64,000 nt of DNA from an uncultured Bacteroidales bacterium (GCA_902790595.1 CADASL010000003.1:1-64000); one strand, 5' to 3'; numbered from the stretch's first letter, positions 26,830-36,567 are shown. Numbers and translations: made by a program. The notes: generated by a model not told the origin, from the letters alone.

Positions 26830-26837
26830 TATATTTG
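26830..26837 (+). promoter_or_regulatory. Promoter -7 box for greA
   Basis: TATATTTG matches TAnnTTTG. In the leader between it and greA, CCGCG-TAC-CGCGG (26853-26865) forms a tight hairpin followed by a T-rich stretch, so early termination or attenuation is possible. Confidence 0.6.
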
Positions 26838-26905
26838 CTAACCGAAAGAGTTCCGCGTACCGCGGGATTCTTTTTGTTTTATATAATTTTTTAAAAAACA
26901 TTGAC

Positions 26906-27385
26906 ATGGACAAAGTATCCTACATTACAAGCGAAGGGTTGAAAAAACTCGTGGCCGAAGTGGAGTATCTGAAATCAGTTGAGCGTCCGCGCATCTCGCA
27001 GGCTATTGCCGAGGCAAGAGACAAGGGCGACCTGTCGGAGAATGCGGAGTACGATGCCGCTAAAGAGGCTCAGGGCCTTCTGGAAATGAAAATATCGCAA
27101 CTTGAGGCGAAAATCATAAACTCACGCGTCATCGACGAGTCGAAACTCGACTTCAGCAAGGTGCAAATCCTTTCGAAAGTGAAAATCAAGAACGTGGCCA
27201 ACGGTGCCACAATGACCTACAGCATCGTTTCGGAAACCGAAGCCAACCTGAAGGAGTTCAAGATTTCGGTCAACACACCGATTGCTCAGGGCCTGATGGG
27301 CCACAAGGTGGGCGATGTTGCCGAGGTGAAGGTTCCGAACGGAATTATGAAGTTCGAGATTGTTGAAATCGGCCCAATCTCTTGA
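26906..27385 (+). CDS. greA: Transcription elongation factor GreA
   Basis: Rescues backtracked RNA polymerase by stimulating transcript cleavage. The 159-residue protein is the standard length. The N-terminal coiled coil (about 1-75) contains EARDKGDLSENAEYDAAKEAQ, which carries the acidic tip residues (Asp-Leu-Ser-Glu-Asn) that enter the secondary channel; the C-terminal FKBP-like domain ends with GLMGHKVGDVAEVKVPNG. A HIT gene starts 3 bp after the stop, a pairing seen in Bacteroidota. Confidence 0.96.
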   Translation: MDKVSYITSEGLKKLVAEVEYLKSVERPRISQAIAEARDKGDLSENAEYDAAKEAQGLLEMKISQLEAKIINSRVIDESKLDFSKVQILSKVKIKNVANGATMTYSIVSETEANLKEFKISVNTPIAQGLMGHKVGDVAEVKVPNGIMKFEIVEIGPIS

Positions 27386-27388
27386 GTT

Positions 27389-27781
27389 ATGGCATCGATA
27401 TTCACAAAAATCGTCAACGGCGAAATTCCCTGCTATAAGATAGCGGAGGACAAGGATTATTTTGCTTTTCTCGACATCAGCCCTGTGCAGAAAGGTCACG
27501 TGCTGGTGATTCCGAAGCAGGAGGTTGACTACATTTTCGACCTTGAGCCTGCCGTTCTGGGCGGTCTGCATCAGTTTGCGCAGCGCGTGGCAAAGGCCAT
27601 CCGCAAGGCCATTCCGTGCAAGAAGGTGGCTGTGGTTGTTTTGGGACTTGAGGTGCCGCACGCTCACATCCATCTGATTCCGATGAACAGCGAGGCCGAT
27701 GTGCGTTTCGACAAGAAACAGGAACTGACAAAGGATGAGTTTGAGGCCATAGCCGAGAAAATCAGGAAAGAGTTTGAATAA
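27389..27781 (+). CDS. HIT-family nucleotide hydrolase
   Basis: A 130-residue HIT protein. The catalytic triad HAHIHL lies at 91-96 (His91, 93, 95) after the usual GLEVPHAHIH approach, and the N-terminal SIFTKIVNGEIPCYKIAED block is characteristic of the Hint/PKCI branch, which cleaves AMP from amine or acyl adenylates. It is translationally linked to greA (3-bp gap) and followed by a clear terminator. The physiological substrate is not known. Confidence 0.93.
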   Translation: MASIFTKIVNGEIPCYKIAEDKDYFAFLDISPVQKGHVLVIPKQEVDYIFDLEPAVLGGLHQFAQRVAKAIRKAIPCKKVAVVVLGLEVPHAHIHLIPMNSEADVRFDKKQELTKDEFEAIAEKIRKEFE

Positions 27782-27804
27782 TATTTGAGTGGTAATAAAC
27801 GCTG

Positions 27805-27840
27805 AACGCGGCTCGGAACAGGGCCGCGTTTTGTGTTTTT
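27805..27840 (+). terminator. Terminator of the greA-HIT operon
   Basis: AACGCGGC (27805-27812) pairs with GCCGCGTT (27823-27830), followed by a T-rich tail. Confidence 0.88.
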
Positions 27841-27890
27841 ACGGCAACGGATTTTCGCACAAAAACGCTGGCAAAACCGATGTTTTTTTC

Positions 27891-27898
27891 TAAATTTG
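27891..27898 (+). promoter_or_regulatory. Promoter -7 box for the Fic gene
   Basis: TAAATTTG matches the -7 consensus 47 bp before the ATG. Confidence 0.55.
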
Positions 27899-27944
27899 TA
27901 AGTGTCCGCGAAAAACATAATTAATTGCGGCACATAGCATTACA

Positions 27945-28928
27945 ATGGCAAAAAAGAGTGAACCGACATACGTGCCGCCGTTTACGGTGACAGACGAGAT
28001 TACAACGCTTGTGGCTGATATTGCCGAAGCGGTTGGACATCTTACCGCCATTGCTGAGCAGCAACCAACGCCGCAACTGCGCAAACTGAATCGCATCAAG
28101 ACAATTCAGTCTTCGCTGGCCATCGAGAACAACACAATGACAATTGAGCAAGTGACCGCCATTCTGGAAGGGAAACGAGTGCTGGGGCCGCCAAACGAAA
28201 TTCAGGAAGTGAAAAACGCAATTGACGCATACGAGTTGCTGCTGGAACTCAACCCCTACAAAGAAAAGGACCTGCTGCGCGCCCACAAACTGATGATGAC
28301 CGACCTTGTGAGCGAAAACGGGCGTTACAGGCAAGATGGCGTTGGAGTGTTTGATGGCGAAAAATGCATTCATCTGGCACCACCCGCGCAGCGAGTGCCT
28401 TTGCTTATGGCCGATTTGCTTCTGTGGGCGAAACAAACAAAAGTGCACCCGTTAATCAGTTCGTGCGTGTTCCATTACGAGTTTGAATTTATCCACCCAT
28501 TTGCCGATGGCAACGGTCGCACAGGGCGGATGTGGCAAACTCTGCTACTGATGCAGTGGAACCCCATTTTCGCCTGGATTCCCGTAGAAACCATTGTCAA
28601 AGAGCATCAGCAAGACTATTATGCGGCCATTGCGCAAAGTGACCGTGAGGCATCGAGCACACCATTCATCACATTTATGCTTGGCTGCCTGAAACAGGCA
28701 ATAGACGAAATCAGAAAAAGTAACCAGAAAAGTAACCAGAAAAGTAACCAGAAAATAATTGATGCAATGAAAGGGAATCCAATGGTTACAATACGGGAAT
28801 TGCAAGAAATAACAGGGCTTTCAGAGAGCGGTGTGAAGAAGATAATCCGCCAACTCAGAGCCAATGGAACCATTCAGCGCATTGGCAGCGACAAAGGCGG
28901 GCATTGGCTTGTGAACACTGATTTGTAG
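27945..28928 (+). CDS. Fic-family AMP transferase with winged-helix tail
   Basis: A 327-residue Fic protein that should transfer AMP from ATP to a protein hydroxyl. The active loop is HPFADGNGRTGR (184-195), complete with catalytic His184. An N-terminal inhibitory helix is present: SSLAIEN (56-62) fits the (S/T)xxxE(G/N) rule, with Glu61 expected to block the ATP gamma-phosphate, so it is a self-contained class II Fic. A flexible stretch of KSNQ repeats (258-270) links it to a C-terminal winged helix (about 271-327, ITGLSESGVKKIIRQLRANG), suggesting DNA-linked regulation or autoregulation. The linker is coded by three exact 12-bp repeats. It is solitary, without an antitoxin-like gene. Confidence 0.92.
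   Translation: MAKKSEPTYVPPFTVTDEITTLVADIAEAVGHLTAIAEQQPTPQLRKLNRIKTIQSSLAIENNTMTIEQVTAILEGKRVLGPPNEIQEVKNAIDAYELLLELNPYKEKDLLRAHKLMMTDLVSENGRYRQDGVGVFDGEKCIHLAPPAQRVPLLMADLLLWAKQTKVHPLISSCVFHYEFEFIHPFADGNGRTGRMWQTLLLMQWNPIFAWIPVETIVKEHQQDYYAAIAQSDREASSTPFITFMLGCLKQAIDEIRKSNQKSNQKSNQKIIDAMKGNPMVTIRELQEITGLSESGVKKIIRQLRANGTIQRIGSDKGGHWLVNTDL
28716..28751 (+). repeat. Three exact 12-bp tandem repeats inside the Fic gene
   Basis: AAAAGTAACCAG occurs three times in a row and codes for the KSNQ linker. Unit loss or gain would keep the frame and change only linker length. Confidence 0.9.
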
Positions 28929-28982
28929 CAGATGGCATTGAAACCAAAACGAAAAAAATCCTTCTCAGCACTACTTTTTTCT

Positions 28983-28990
28983 TACATTTG
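28983..28990 (+). promoter_or_regulatory. Promoter -7 box for the LRR surface protein gene
   Basis: TACATTTG matches TAnnTTTG, 45 bp before the ATG at 29036. Confidence 0.55.
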
Positions 28991-29035
28991 TTAATTACAC
29001 ATCAGTGTTGATTATAAACCGAAAAACAATATAAA

Positions 29036-32000
29036 ATGAAACGCATTTTTACTCTTTTGTTTGCCTCAATGCTTGCCGGGCAGGCGTGGGCGGAAGATTT
29101 TGCTATTGATAACTTGACTTACACCATAACTGGCGCAAATACAGTTTCGGTTACCGGGGCTGATTTTAACATTGAAGGCACCCTTAAGATTCCATCGACA
29201 GTTGAAAATGAAGGTGTTACTTATAGTGTGACAAGTATTGAAGAAGAAGGTCTCGCATATTCCGACTACGACACCATAATCATTCCTAATAAGGTTACAA
29301 CCATTGGCGACTATGCGTTTAGATGGTGCTCAAACTTGAAATGCGTAACCTTTTCAAGTTCGGTTACAACTATTGGCACCGAACTTTTCGTAAGTTGCGC
29401 TAAAATGTTGGCAGTAAATGTGGCATCTGACAATACCGCTTTCTCATCGGTGGACGGAGTCTTGTTCAATAAAGATAAAACCACATTGATATATTGTCCA
29501 AGAGCAAAAACTGGAGCATACACCATTCCAAATTCTGTTACAAGCATTGGCGACTTCGCGTTTTCTTTTTGCCAAGGACTGACATCGATTACCATTCCAA
29601 ATTCTGTTACAACCATTGGTTCATCAACTTTCGAATACTGCCACGGACTTACTTCGATAACAATTCCAAATTCTGTTACTAATATCGGCAATAAAGCATT
29701 TAGTAATTGCAAGAATCTCGCATCGGTAACTATGTCGAAATCCATTACAAGTATCAGCGAAGAGTTGTTCTTGGGGTGCGGATTGACTTCTTTCGAAATT
29801 CCAAGCGGAGTGACAAGTATAGAACAAATGGCTTTTTATGCTTGTGGCGAACTGACATCGTTAATCATTCCAAATACAGTTACTACAATTAAAAACGGTT
29901 CAATCAGACGATGCCGTAAATTGGAATCTATAATAATACCAATATCTGTCACAACCATCTCTCCATTTGCTTTTTCCGAAAACGACCTTCTTACAATTTA
30001 TTGCGAAGCTGAGCCGACCCCAAAAGACTGGAATAGTTCTTGGAATCTTGACGACAATACAGTTATTTGGGGATACGACCCCAACAAAAAGAATTGGACC
30101 GTAACCCTTTCTGCCAACAACAGCGCATACGGCAGCGTGAGTGGCGGCGGCACCGTAGAAGACAGCGCAACAACAACCATTTCCGCCACTCCGGCTTACA
30201 GCTACAAATTTGTGAAGTGGAGCAACGGCTTGGCAACCGCCACGGCAACCATTACCGTAACATCTGATACAGCACTTGTTGCAGAATTTGCAAAGGACAG
30301 CTCATTAATGGCGAGCGAGTTGCATTATGAAATCACAAGCGACTCAACCGTGCAGGTTGTGAAATCTGATGATTATAAGACTTTGAAAAAAGTTGTGATA
30401 CCCGAAACCGTTGAGATTGAGGGCAAAACATATACGGTTACGAGCATCGGCAAAGACGCGTTTGAATATTGTAAAAAAATAACAACTGTATCTATTCCTA
30501 ATACAGTTGTCAGAATTAGCAGTAATGCCTTTATGGTCTGCGACAGTCTTGTCTCGATAGACATTCCGAATTCAGTAACGCATATTGGAAACTCAGCTTT
30601 TTATAGTTGCGACAATCTTACATCTGTTAGCATTCCGAATTCAGTCACATCAATTGGTGACCAAGCTTTTGTCGATTGCCCAAAACTGGTTGAAATAAAT
30701 GTTGCAAGCGATAATTCACATTTTTCATCGGTAGAAGGCGTCCTGTTCAACAAAGACAAAACAGAATTGATGTACTTCCCTGCCGGTAAAACTGGTGAAT
30801 ACTCCATTCCTAATACTGTCACCACCATTGCCGACGAGGCATTTGGATATTGCGAGGGTTTGACGTCTATAAATATTCCAAATTCTGTCAAAATCATTAA
30901 GGATGATGCTTTTATTAGCACCGGTTTGACAACAGTAAACATCCCTAATGGTGTCAAAATCATTGAACACGGGGCTTTCGGCAACTGCTATGATTTGACA
31001 TCTGCAACCATTCCCAATACTGTGACAGAATTAAGTGCGATGTCGTTCTATGGATGCATCAACCTTACCAGAATAGATGTGGCAAGTGGCAACTTAAATT
31101 ACACATCCGATGCCGGTATTGTCTTCAATAAAGATAAAACAGAAATAATTAATTTCCCGGCCGGGAAGACCGACACTTCATACACTATTCCAAATTCGGT
31201 TACCAAAATTGGCGATGATGCGTTCTACCGCTGCGATTATTTGAAATCGATTACCATACCAGAGTCGGTGACAAGCATCGGTAGTTATGCATTTGATGAT
31301 TGTAGTAACCTGAAATCTATCACCATTCCTAATTCCGTGACGAGCATCGGCGATAATGCGTTTGTAGATTGCTCCAAATTGGAATCCATTATCCTTTCTG
31401 AATCAATCACCTATATTAACAGCAATGTATTCGCCTGGTGTAACAAACTTGTTTATAATGAGTTCGATAGTGCCTATTATCTTGGAACCAGTGACAATCC
31501 ATATTTTGCACTCATCAAAACCGAATCAACCGACATTACATCGCTCGAGATACACGACAGTTGCAAGGTTATTGCCGAAGGAGCATTCTACGATTGTGCA
31601 AATCTGCAATACAACGAATACGACAGCGTTTTGTATTTGGGCAAGGCCGGAAACCCATATTTTATGCTTGTCAAAGCCAAATCAACCGACATCACATCGT
31701 GCGAGATAGGCAATGGTTGCCGTATTATTGGGAATAATGCATTCTATAATTGCAATAAACTGACATCAATCATTATTCCCAACGGCGTTATCAGCATCGG
31801 TAATTGGGCTTTTGACTATTGCCGCAATCTGACGGATATAACAATTCCCGAATCTGTCGAAAGCATCGGTAACAGTGCGTTCTATTATTGCGACAATCTG
31901 ACATCAATTAACATTCCCCAAAGCGTTAAAAGCATCGGCAGGTATGCATTCTATTCTTGCGACAGATTGAAATCAATCACCATCCCTGACAGCCTTACAG

Positions 32001-35000
32001 CCATTGGCAATAGTGCTTTTTGCTATTGCAGAAGCCTTTCATCGGTAATTATTCCAAATGGTGTTACAAGCATCGGCGACTGGGCATTTAGCTCTTGTTC
32101 AAATCTTGCCGAAATAACTATTCCAGAATCGGTTGAAAGCATTGGCGAAGGAGCGTTTGAAAGTTGCTACAAATTAACATCACTTACCATTTCCAGTGGT
32201 GTCAGGAATATTGGAAAAAGTGCATTCGATGGCTGCAGTGAACTAACAACCGTAACCATCCCCGGTTCGGTTATAAGCATTGGCGACGAGGCGTTTGATT
32301 GTGATAAGGCATCGTTTTATTGTGAGGCGCAGTCGAAGCCCGAAGGTTGGGATGATAATTGGAATCCTAACAACCGCCCGGTTGTATGGGGTTTTGATAT
32401 AAGCAAAAAGCTATTTAATGTTACTCTTTCCGCAAACAACAATGACTATGGCAGCGTTAGCGGCGGCGGCATAACCATTGATGGCTGTACAGCAACAATT
32501 GTTGCAGAACCTGCCTATGGCTGCCGTTTTGTGAAATGGAGCAATGGCCTTACAAACACCACCGAAACCATAACGGTAACTTCTGACACAGCACTTGTGG
32601 CTGAATTCGTTCGAGAGAATGGTAAAACGTGGACTGTAAGCATATCACAGAATAACAGCGAATATGGCTATTTGGGTTGGTCATATAAAACGTATGATAA
32701 AGTAACACTTGATGATGGTTCTACTGCATATGTAAATGGCGCACTTATCACCATTACGGCTGAACCAAAATTCGGCTACCGCTTTGTGAAATGGAGTAAC
32801 GGCCTGACAAATGATCAAGAAACTATAATGATAACTTCTGACACCATAATAGTAGCGGAATTTGAGGAAATAGGGTTTACTGTTGGATTGTTGTATTATT
32901 ATTTCACAAGTGACACGACTGTTGAAGTTGTCAGATTAAATGACAAGGGAATAACATCTGTTATTATCCCCGAAACTGTTGAGATTGAAGGCAAAACTTA
33001 TTCAGTTACCAGCATCGGCAGTTCGGTTTTTGAGAGTTGCAGCGAACTAACTTCTGTCACAATACCCAATACTGTTAAAAGCATTGGAAGCAGAGCATTC
33101 TATGATTGCGAAAAACTTGCCTCGATAACTATTCCCGAACAAGTTACAACCATAGGCACATCTGCTTTTTATGCTTGTGACGAACTTACCTCAATAACAA
33201 TTCCCAAATCTGTTTCGGAAATTGAAACCTGGGCATTCGATGAGTGCGATAAGTTGACGGAAATTAATGTTGATAGCAGCAATATGTATTACTCTTCAGA
33301 AAATGGGGTACTCTTCAACAAAGACAAAACTGAATTAATACGTTGTCCCGGAGGTGTGACAGGCACATATACCATTCCTGATGGAGTTACAAAAATAGGG
33401 TTCAGTGCATTCAATTCTTGCAGAGACCTGACTTCGGTTGTAATTCCGAATACAGTTATAAGTATCGAAAACTATGCTTTCGATAACATCGGTATAACAT
33501 CGATAACCATTCCCAATTCGGTTACGAGCATTGGTAGTGACGCATTCAGATATTGCAGCTATCTGACCTCAGTTGTTATTCCAAATTCAGTCACAACCAT
33601 TTATGGAGAAGCATTTTATGGTTGCCATTCAGCAACTATATATTGCGAAAGCAACGAAAAACCAACAGGTTGGAGTAATAATTGGAATTACAATTGGTCC
33701 GGCAATGTACCGGTTGTATGGGGCTTCGACCCAAGTATGAAAATATTCAATATCACTCTTTCCGTCAATAATGGGTGGCACGGAAGCGTGGAAGGTCCAC
33801 GTACCGCATCCGAAGGCTCAACCGTTACAATCACCGCCACACCAGCGGATGGCTGCCACTTTGTGAAATGGAGCAACGGCTTGACAAATGCAACTGAGAC
33901 CATAACCGTAACATCCGACACAACTCTTGTGGCTGAATTTGCCGAAGACAAAACTTGGATTGTCACTCTTTTGGCCAACAACACCGAGTATGGCACGGTT
34001 ACCAAAATCAGTGGTTCGAATCTCGATGGCTCAACATACACGGCAGCCGCCTTACCAAAATCTGGTTACAAATTTGTGAAGTGGAGCAACGGCCTAACAA
34101 CCGACACCATTTCCATCACTTTAACATCCGACACAACGCTTAGGGCGGAGTTTGCCGAAATCGTTTATACAGGAACCTGCGGCCCCGATGCCACGTGGCG
34201 ATACAATATGCGCAATCAAACAATAACAATCAGCGGTACAGGCTGGATAGATAATTACAAAACTGTTGGAAGTATTTTTACCACTCTCACCACAAATACT
34301 CCGTGGAGTGAATTATCCGATAAAATTAAACACGTTGTGGTTTGCGAGGGCATTACTAGTTTGGGCACAGATGCATTCTGGGGTTGCGAGAATCTTGAAA
34401 CGGTTAAGCTGCCGTCAACTTGTACGAATTACGGCTACTCGACATTTTCAAATTGCCCGAAACTGAAAGAGGTGGTTGTTGCCGCCACATCTGTTTTCCA
34501 GGCCAATGAGTATAGTTTCTGCAACTACGACAGCTGCACGCTCTATGTACCCGCCGGCTACGTCGATTACTACAAAAAGCATATTATTTTCGGAATGTTC
34601 AAGAATATAGTTGGAGCCTATATGGTGATTGTCGATGCCGACATCAAGAACGGAACGGTTGAGGTTGACAATTATGCCATTGAGGAAGGCGGCTCGTTCA
34701 CTATAACTCCCAAACCCGATGCAGGATGCAGTCTTGAAGAGGTGCTTGTCAATGGGGAGGCCATTGAAAAAAGCAATTCCGTTTATATGGTAAAAAACGT
34801 GAGAAGCAATATGCTTGTAAGCGCAGTATTTAGCAGGCATATAAATGTGGGTGGCTTTGTTTTCAAAACTGTTGACAGCACAAACGTAGAACTTATTGCA
34901 TACAATGGTACTGACCGAGAAATCACCATTCCGGGAACAATTACCGATAATGGCGTGGACTACACTGTTTCGAAGATTGGCAATGGTGTTTTCAAATATG

Positions 35001-36100
35001 TCAATGTGATATCATTGACTGTTCCGAATTCTGTGACAACTATTGAAAATGAGGCCTTCAGCTTTGTCAGGAATGTAATATATAAAGGCAATGCCGGTGG
35101 AAGTCCGTGGGGCGCGTTGACTGTCAACGGAATAGTTGAAGGCAATTGCGTTTTTGCCGATGCCGAAAAAACTCATCTGACGGCGTATATCTGCCGAGGT
35201 GAGGCAGAAATGATTGACATTCCAGAGTCGGTTGTAACGATTGGAACTTGGGCTTTCATCAATGGCTCGTTCAACTATACCATTTACAATAATGCCGTGT
35301 ATTGGGGCAATGACGAGAATCCATATTTGGTATTATCAAGTTTTGATGATAGAAATCTCACATCTTGTAAAATACACAGCGATTGCAAGTATATTTTGTA
35401 CTTCGCATTCTCTAATTCCAATCTTGAATCTGTAACCATTCCCAATTCAGTTATAAGTATTGGCGAAGGTGCGTTTTGGGGCTCTGACTTGGCTTCGTTA
35501 ACCATTCCTGATGGAGTTGAAGTAATAGGCAACGATGCATTTGGCTATTGCCAAGAATTGTCTTCAGCCAGCATATCTGGAAGTGTGAAAAACATCGGTG
35601 ATAGAGCATTCTGCGATTGCCACAGTCTGTCGTCGGTAACCATTTCCGAAGGTGTTGAAAGCATAGGTGAATCTGCATTTTTCGACTGCGAGGATTTGTT
35701 GTCGCTAACTATTCCGAAATCAGTTGTTGAAATAGGCATTGATGCTTTCCATAATTGCTATAGGCTTACCATCTACAGCGATGAATATGAATGGCCATAT
35801 GGTTGGCTTTTCGACGAATTTGATGTTAGTGAAGTGATATTTAAGGAAAGAACCCCCGTCACCGAAACGGCCGCCAATGCCGCCAACATCTACGCCTACG
35901 GCAACACCATTGTGGTTGAGAACGCAACGGAAGAAATCAGCGTTTATAATGTTATGGGCACATTGGTTTGTAGAGACGTTGCGCGCAACGTCTCTACGGT
36001 TGCCGAATCGGGCATTCGTGCAGAAATCCGCGTCAGCGGCGCAGGCGTTTACATTGTGAAGGTTGGCGCCGTGGCCAAACGGGTGATGGTGAATGATTGA
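29036..36100 (+). CDS. Giant BspA-like leucine-rich-repeat surface protein with InlB-B repeats and type IX-like tail
   Basis: A 2354-residue exported protein. Residues 1-19 are a signal peptide (QAWA). Several dozen repeats of about 23 residues follow the BspA/LRR_5 consensus LTSITIPNSVTSIGxxAFxxC. They are broken by about five InlB-B-type modules of about 75 residues (WTVTLSANNSAYGSVSGGG... FVKWSNGL... VTSDTALVAEFA), near residues 350, 1120, 1198, 1580 and 1640, plus a divergent one near 1865. The end (about 2285-2354; VYNVMGTLV... GAGVYIVKVG) resembles a type IX secretion sorting domain. Such proteins serve in adhesion. A 28-bp palindrome (35970-35997) lies in frame in the tail and supplies residues CRDVARNVST. 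DNA is more A+T-rich than its neighbours. LRR repeats make it prone to internal recombination. Confidence 0.9.
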   Translation: MKRIFTLLFASMLAGQAWAEDFAIDNLTYTITGANTVSVTGADFNIEGTLKIPSTVENEGVTYSVTSIEEEGLAYSDYDTIIIPNKVTTIGDYAFRWCSNLKCVTFSSSVTTIGTELFVSCAKMLAVNVASDNTAFSSVDGVLFNKDKTTLIYCPRAKTGAYTIPNSVTSIGDFAFSFCQGLTSITIPNSVTTIGSSTFEYCHGLTSITIPNSVTNIGNKAFSNCKNLASVTMSKSITSISEELFLGCGLTSFEIPSGVTSIEQMAFYACGELTSLIIPNTVTTIKNGSIRRCRKLESIIIPISVTTISPFAFSENDLLTIYCEAEPTPKDWNSSWNLDDNTVIWGYDPNKKNWTVTLSANNSAYGSVSGGGTVEDSATTTISATPAYSYKFVKWSNGLATATATITVTSDTALVAEFAKDSSLMASELHYEITSDSTVQVVKSDDYKTLKKVVIPETVEIEGKTYTVTSIGKDAFEYCKKITTVSIPNTVVRISSNAFMVCDSLVSIDIPNSVTHIGNSAFYSCDNLTSVSIPNSVTSIGDQAFVDCPKLVEINVASDNSHFSSVEGVLFNKDKTELMYFPAGKTGEYSIPNTVTTIADEAFGYCEGLTSINIPNSVKIIKDDAFISTGLTTVNIPNGVKIIEHGAFGNCYDLTSATIPNTVTELSAMSFYGCINLTRIDVASGNLNYTSDAGIVFNKDKTEIINFPAGKTDTSYTIPNSVTKIGDDAFYRCDYLKSITIPESVTSIGSYAFDDCSNLKSITIPNSVTSIGDNAFVDCSKLESIILSESITYINSNVFAWCNKLVYNEFDSAYYLGTSDNPYFALIKTESTDITSLEIHDSCKVIAEGAFYDCANLQYNEYDSVLYLGKAGNPYFMLVKAKSTDITSCEIGNGCRIIGNNAFYNCNKLTSIIIPNGVISIGNWAFDYCRNLTDITIPESVESIGNSAFYYCDNLTSINIPQSVKSIGRYAFYSCDRLKSITIPDSLTAIGNSAFCYCRSLSSVIIPNGVTSIGDWAFSSCSNLAEITIPESVESIGEGAFESCYKLTSLTISSGVRNIGKSAFDGCSELTTVTIPGSVISIGDEAFDCDKASFYCEAQSKPEGWDDNWNPNNRPVVWGFDISKKLFNVTLSANNNDYGSVSGGGITIDGCTATIVAEPAYGCRFVKWSNGLTNTTETITVTSDTALVAEFVRENGKTWTVSISQNNSEYGYLGWSYKTYDKVTLDDGSTAYVNGALITITAEPKFGYRFVKWSNGLTNDQETIMITSDTIIVAEFEEIGFTVGLLYYYFTSDTTVEVVRLNDKGITSVIIPETVEIEGKTYSVTSIGSSVFESCSELTSVTIPNTVKSIGSRAFYDCEKLASITIPEQVTTIGTSAFYACDELTSITIPKSVSEIETWAFDECDKLTEINVDSSNMYYSSENGVLFNKDKTELIRCPGGVTGTYTIPDGVTKIGFSAFNSCRDLTSVVIPNTVISIENYAFDNIGITSITIPNSVTSIGSDAFRYCSYLTSVVIPNSVTTIYGEAFYGCHSATIYCESNEKPTGWSNNWNYNWSGNVPVVWGFDPSMKIFNITLSVNNGWHGSVEGPRTASEGSTVTITATPADGCHFVKWSNGLTNATETITVTSDTTLVAEFAEDKTWIVTLLANNTEYGTVTKISGSNLDGSTYTAAALPKSGYKFVKWSNGLTTDTISITLTSDTTLRAEFAEIVYTGTCGPDATWRYNMRNQTITISGTGWIDNYKTVGSIFTTLTTNTPWSELSDKIKHVVVCEGITSLGTDAFWGCENLETVKLPSTCTNYGYSTFSNCPKLKEVVVAATSVFQANEYSFCNYDSCTLYVPAGYVDYYKKHIIFGMFKNIVGAYMVIVDADIKNGTVEVDNYAIEEGGSFTITPKPDAGCSLEEVLVNGEAIEKSNSVYMVKNVRSNMLVSAVFSRHINVGGFVFKTVDSTNVELIAYNGTDREITIPGTITDNGVDYTVSKIGNGVFKYVNVISLTVPNSVTTIENEAFSFVRNVIYKGNAGGSPWGALTVNGIVEGNCVFADAEKTHLTAYICRGEAEMIDIPESVVTIGTWAFINGSFNYTIYNNAVYWGNDENPYLVLSSFDDRNLTSCKIHSDCKYILYFAFSNSNLESVTIPNSVISIGEGAFWGSDLASLTIPDGVEVIGNDAFGYCQELSSASISGSVKNIGDRAFCDCHSLSSVTISEGVESIGESAFFDCEDLLSLTIPKSVVEIGIDAFHNCYRLTIYSDEYEWPYGWLFDEFDVSEVIFKERTPVTETAANAANIYAYGNTIVVENATEEISVYNVMGTLVCRDVARNVSTVAESGIRAEIRVSGAGVYIVKVGAVAKRVMVND
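35970..35997. repeat. 28-bp perfect palindrome inside the LRR gene
   Basis: GTAGAGACGTTGCG followed by its exact reverse complement. It is read through in frame and appears to be an insertion in an otherwise conserved sorting domain. It belongs with the GTAGGG(A/G)CG hairpins at 1493 and 36125. Confidence 0.9.
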
Positions 36101-36124
36101 TAGGTAATTTATTATCGCATATAT

Positions 36125-36152
36125 GTAGGGGCGAATGGTTATTCGCCCCTGC
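36125..36152. repeat. GTAGGGGCG-type hairpin
   Basis: GGGGCGAAT and ATTCGCCCC form a perfect stem around GGTT, with GTA before and TGC after. It sits 25 bp after the LRR gene and could also end its transcript. Confidence 0.8.
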
Positions 36153-36159
36153 GTGTTTT

Positions 36160-36500
36160 ATACCGCGCCCTATCGGGCGGAAATACCGAAAACCGCCTGA
36201 AAGGCGGAAACAATAATAACCGTGGGTTAAGCGAAGCGAAACCTACGGTATTCGCAAGCATTACATACCCGCCTGAAAGGCGGAACTAAACAAAAAGTTT
36301 CGCCTTTCAGGCGAGAACCAAGCGATGGCATTTGCCGTAAGCCGCGCTACGCTTGCATACGGTTATGATTATTATCGCCATACAGGCGTTTATATATCAC
36401 TTAAAAATTCCCACGCAGCGGCACCCGGAAACCATTATCCGCTTGCGGATAAACATCGGTTCAAATCGGGAAAAATCGGTTAGCGCAAAAACGCCTACGG
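36160..36500. repeat. Mosaic of small hairpin repeats (CCGCCTGAAAGGCGG type)
   Basis: The 480-bp gap before the polyprenyl synthase has no gene. It contains CCGCCTGAAAGGCGG twice (near 36195 and 36270), its inverse GCCTTTCAGGC near 36305, and CGCTTGCG and AATCGGTTAG words shared with the interval between the two MITE-like elements at 8910-8976. Confidence 0.65.
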
Positions 36501-36559
36501 GCAAAAATCTGTTATCGAGAAAAAACTTCGGCTTACGCACTAACGATGGCAAATTGTTA

Positions 36560-36567
36560 TACTTTTG
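36560..36567 (+). promoter_or_regulatory. Promoter -7 box for the polyprenyl synthase gene
   Basis: TACTTTTG matches TAnnTTTG and overlaps an upstream in-frame TTG at 36565, which argues that the real start is the ATG at 36583. Confidence 0.6.

Noticed and set aside
29311..36000. Regular repeats that could be taken for a CRISPR array
   Set aside because: The period (about 69 bp) equals 23 codons and the frame is open throughout with the LRR consensus; no spacers and no cas genes.
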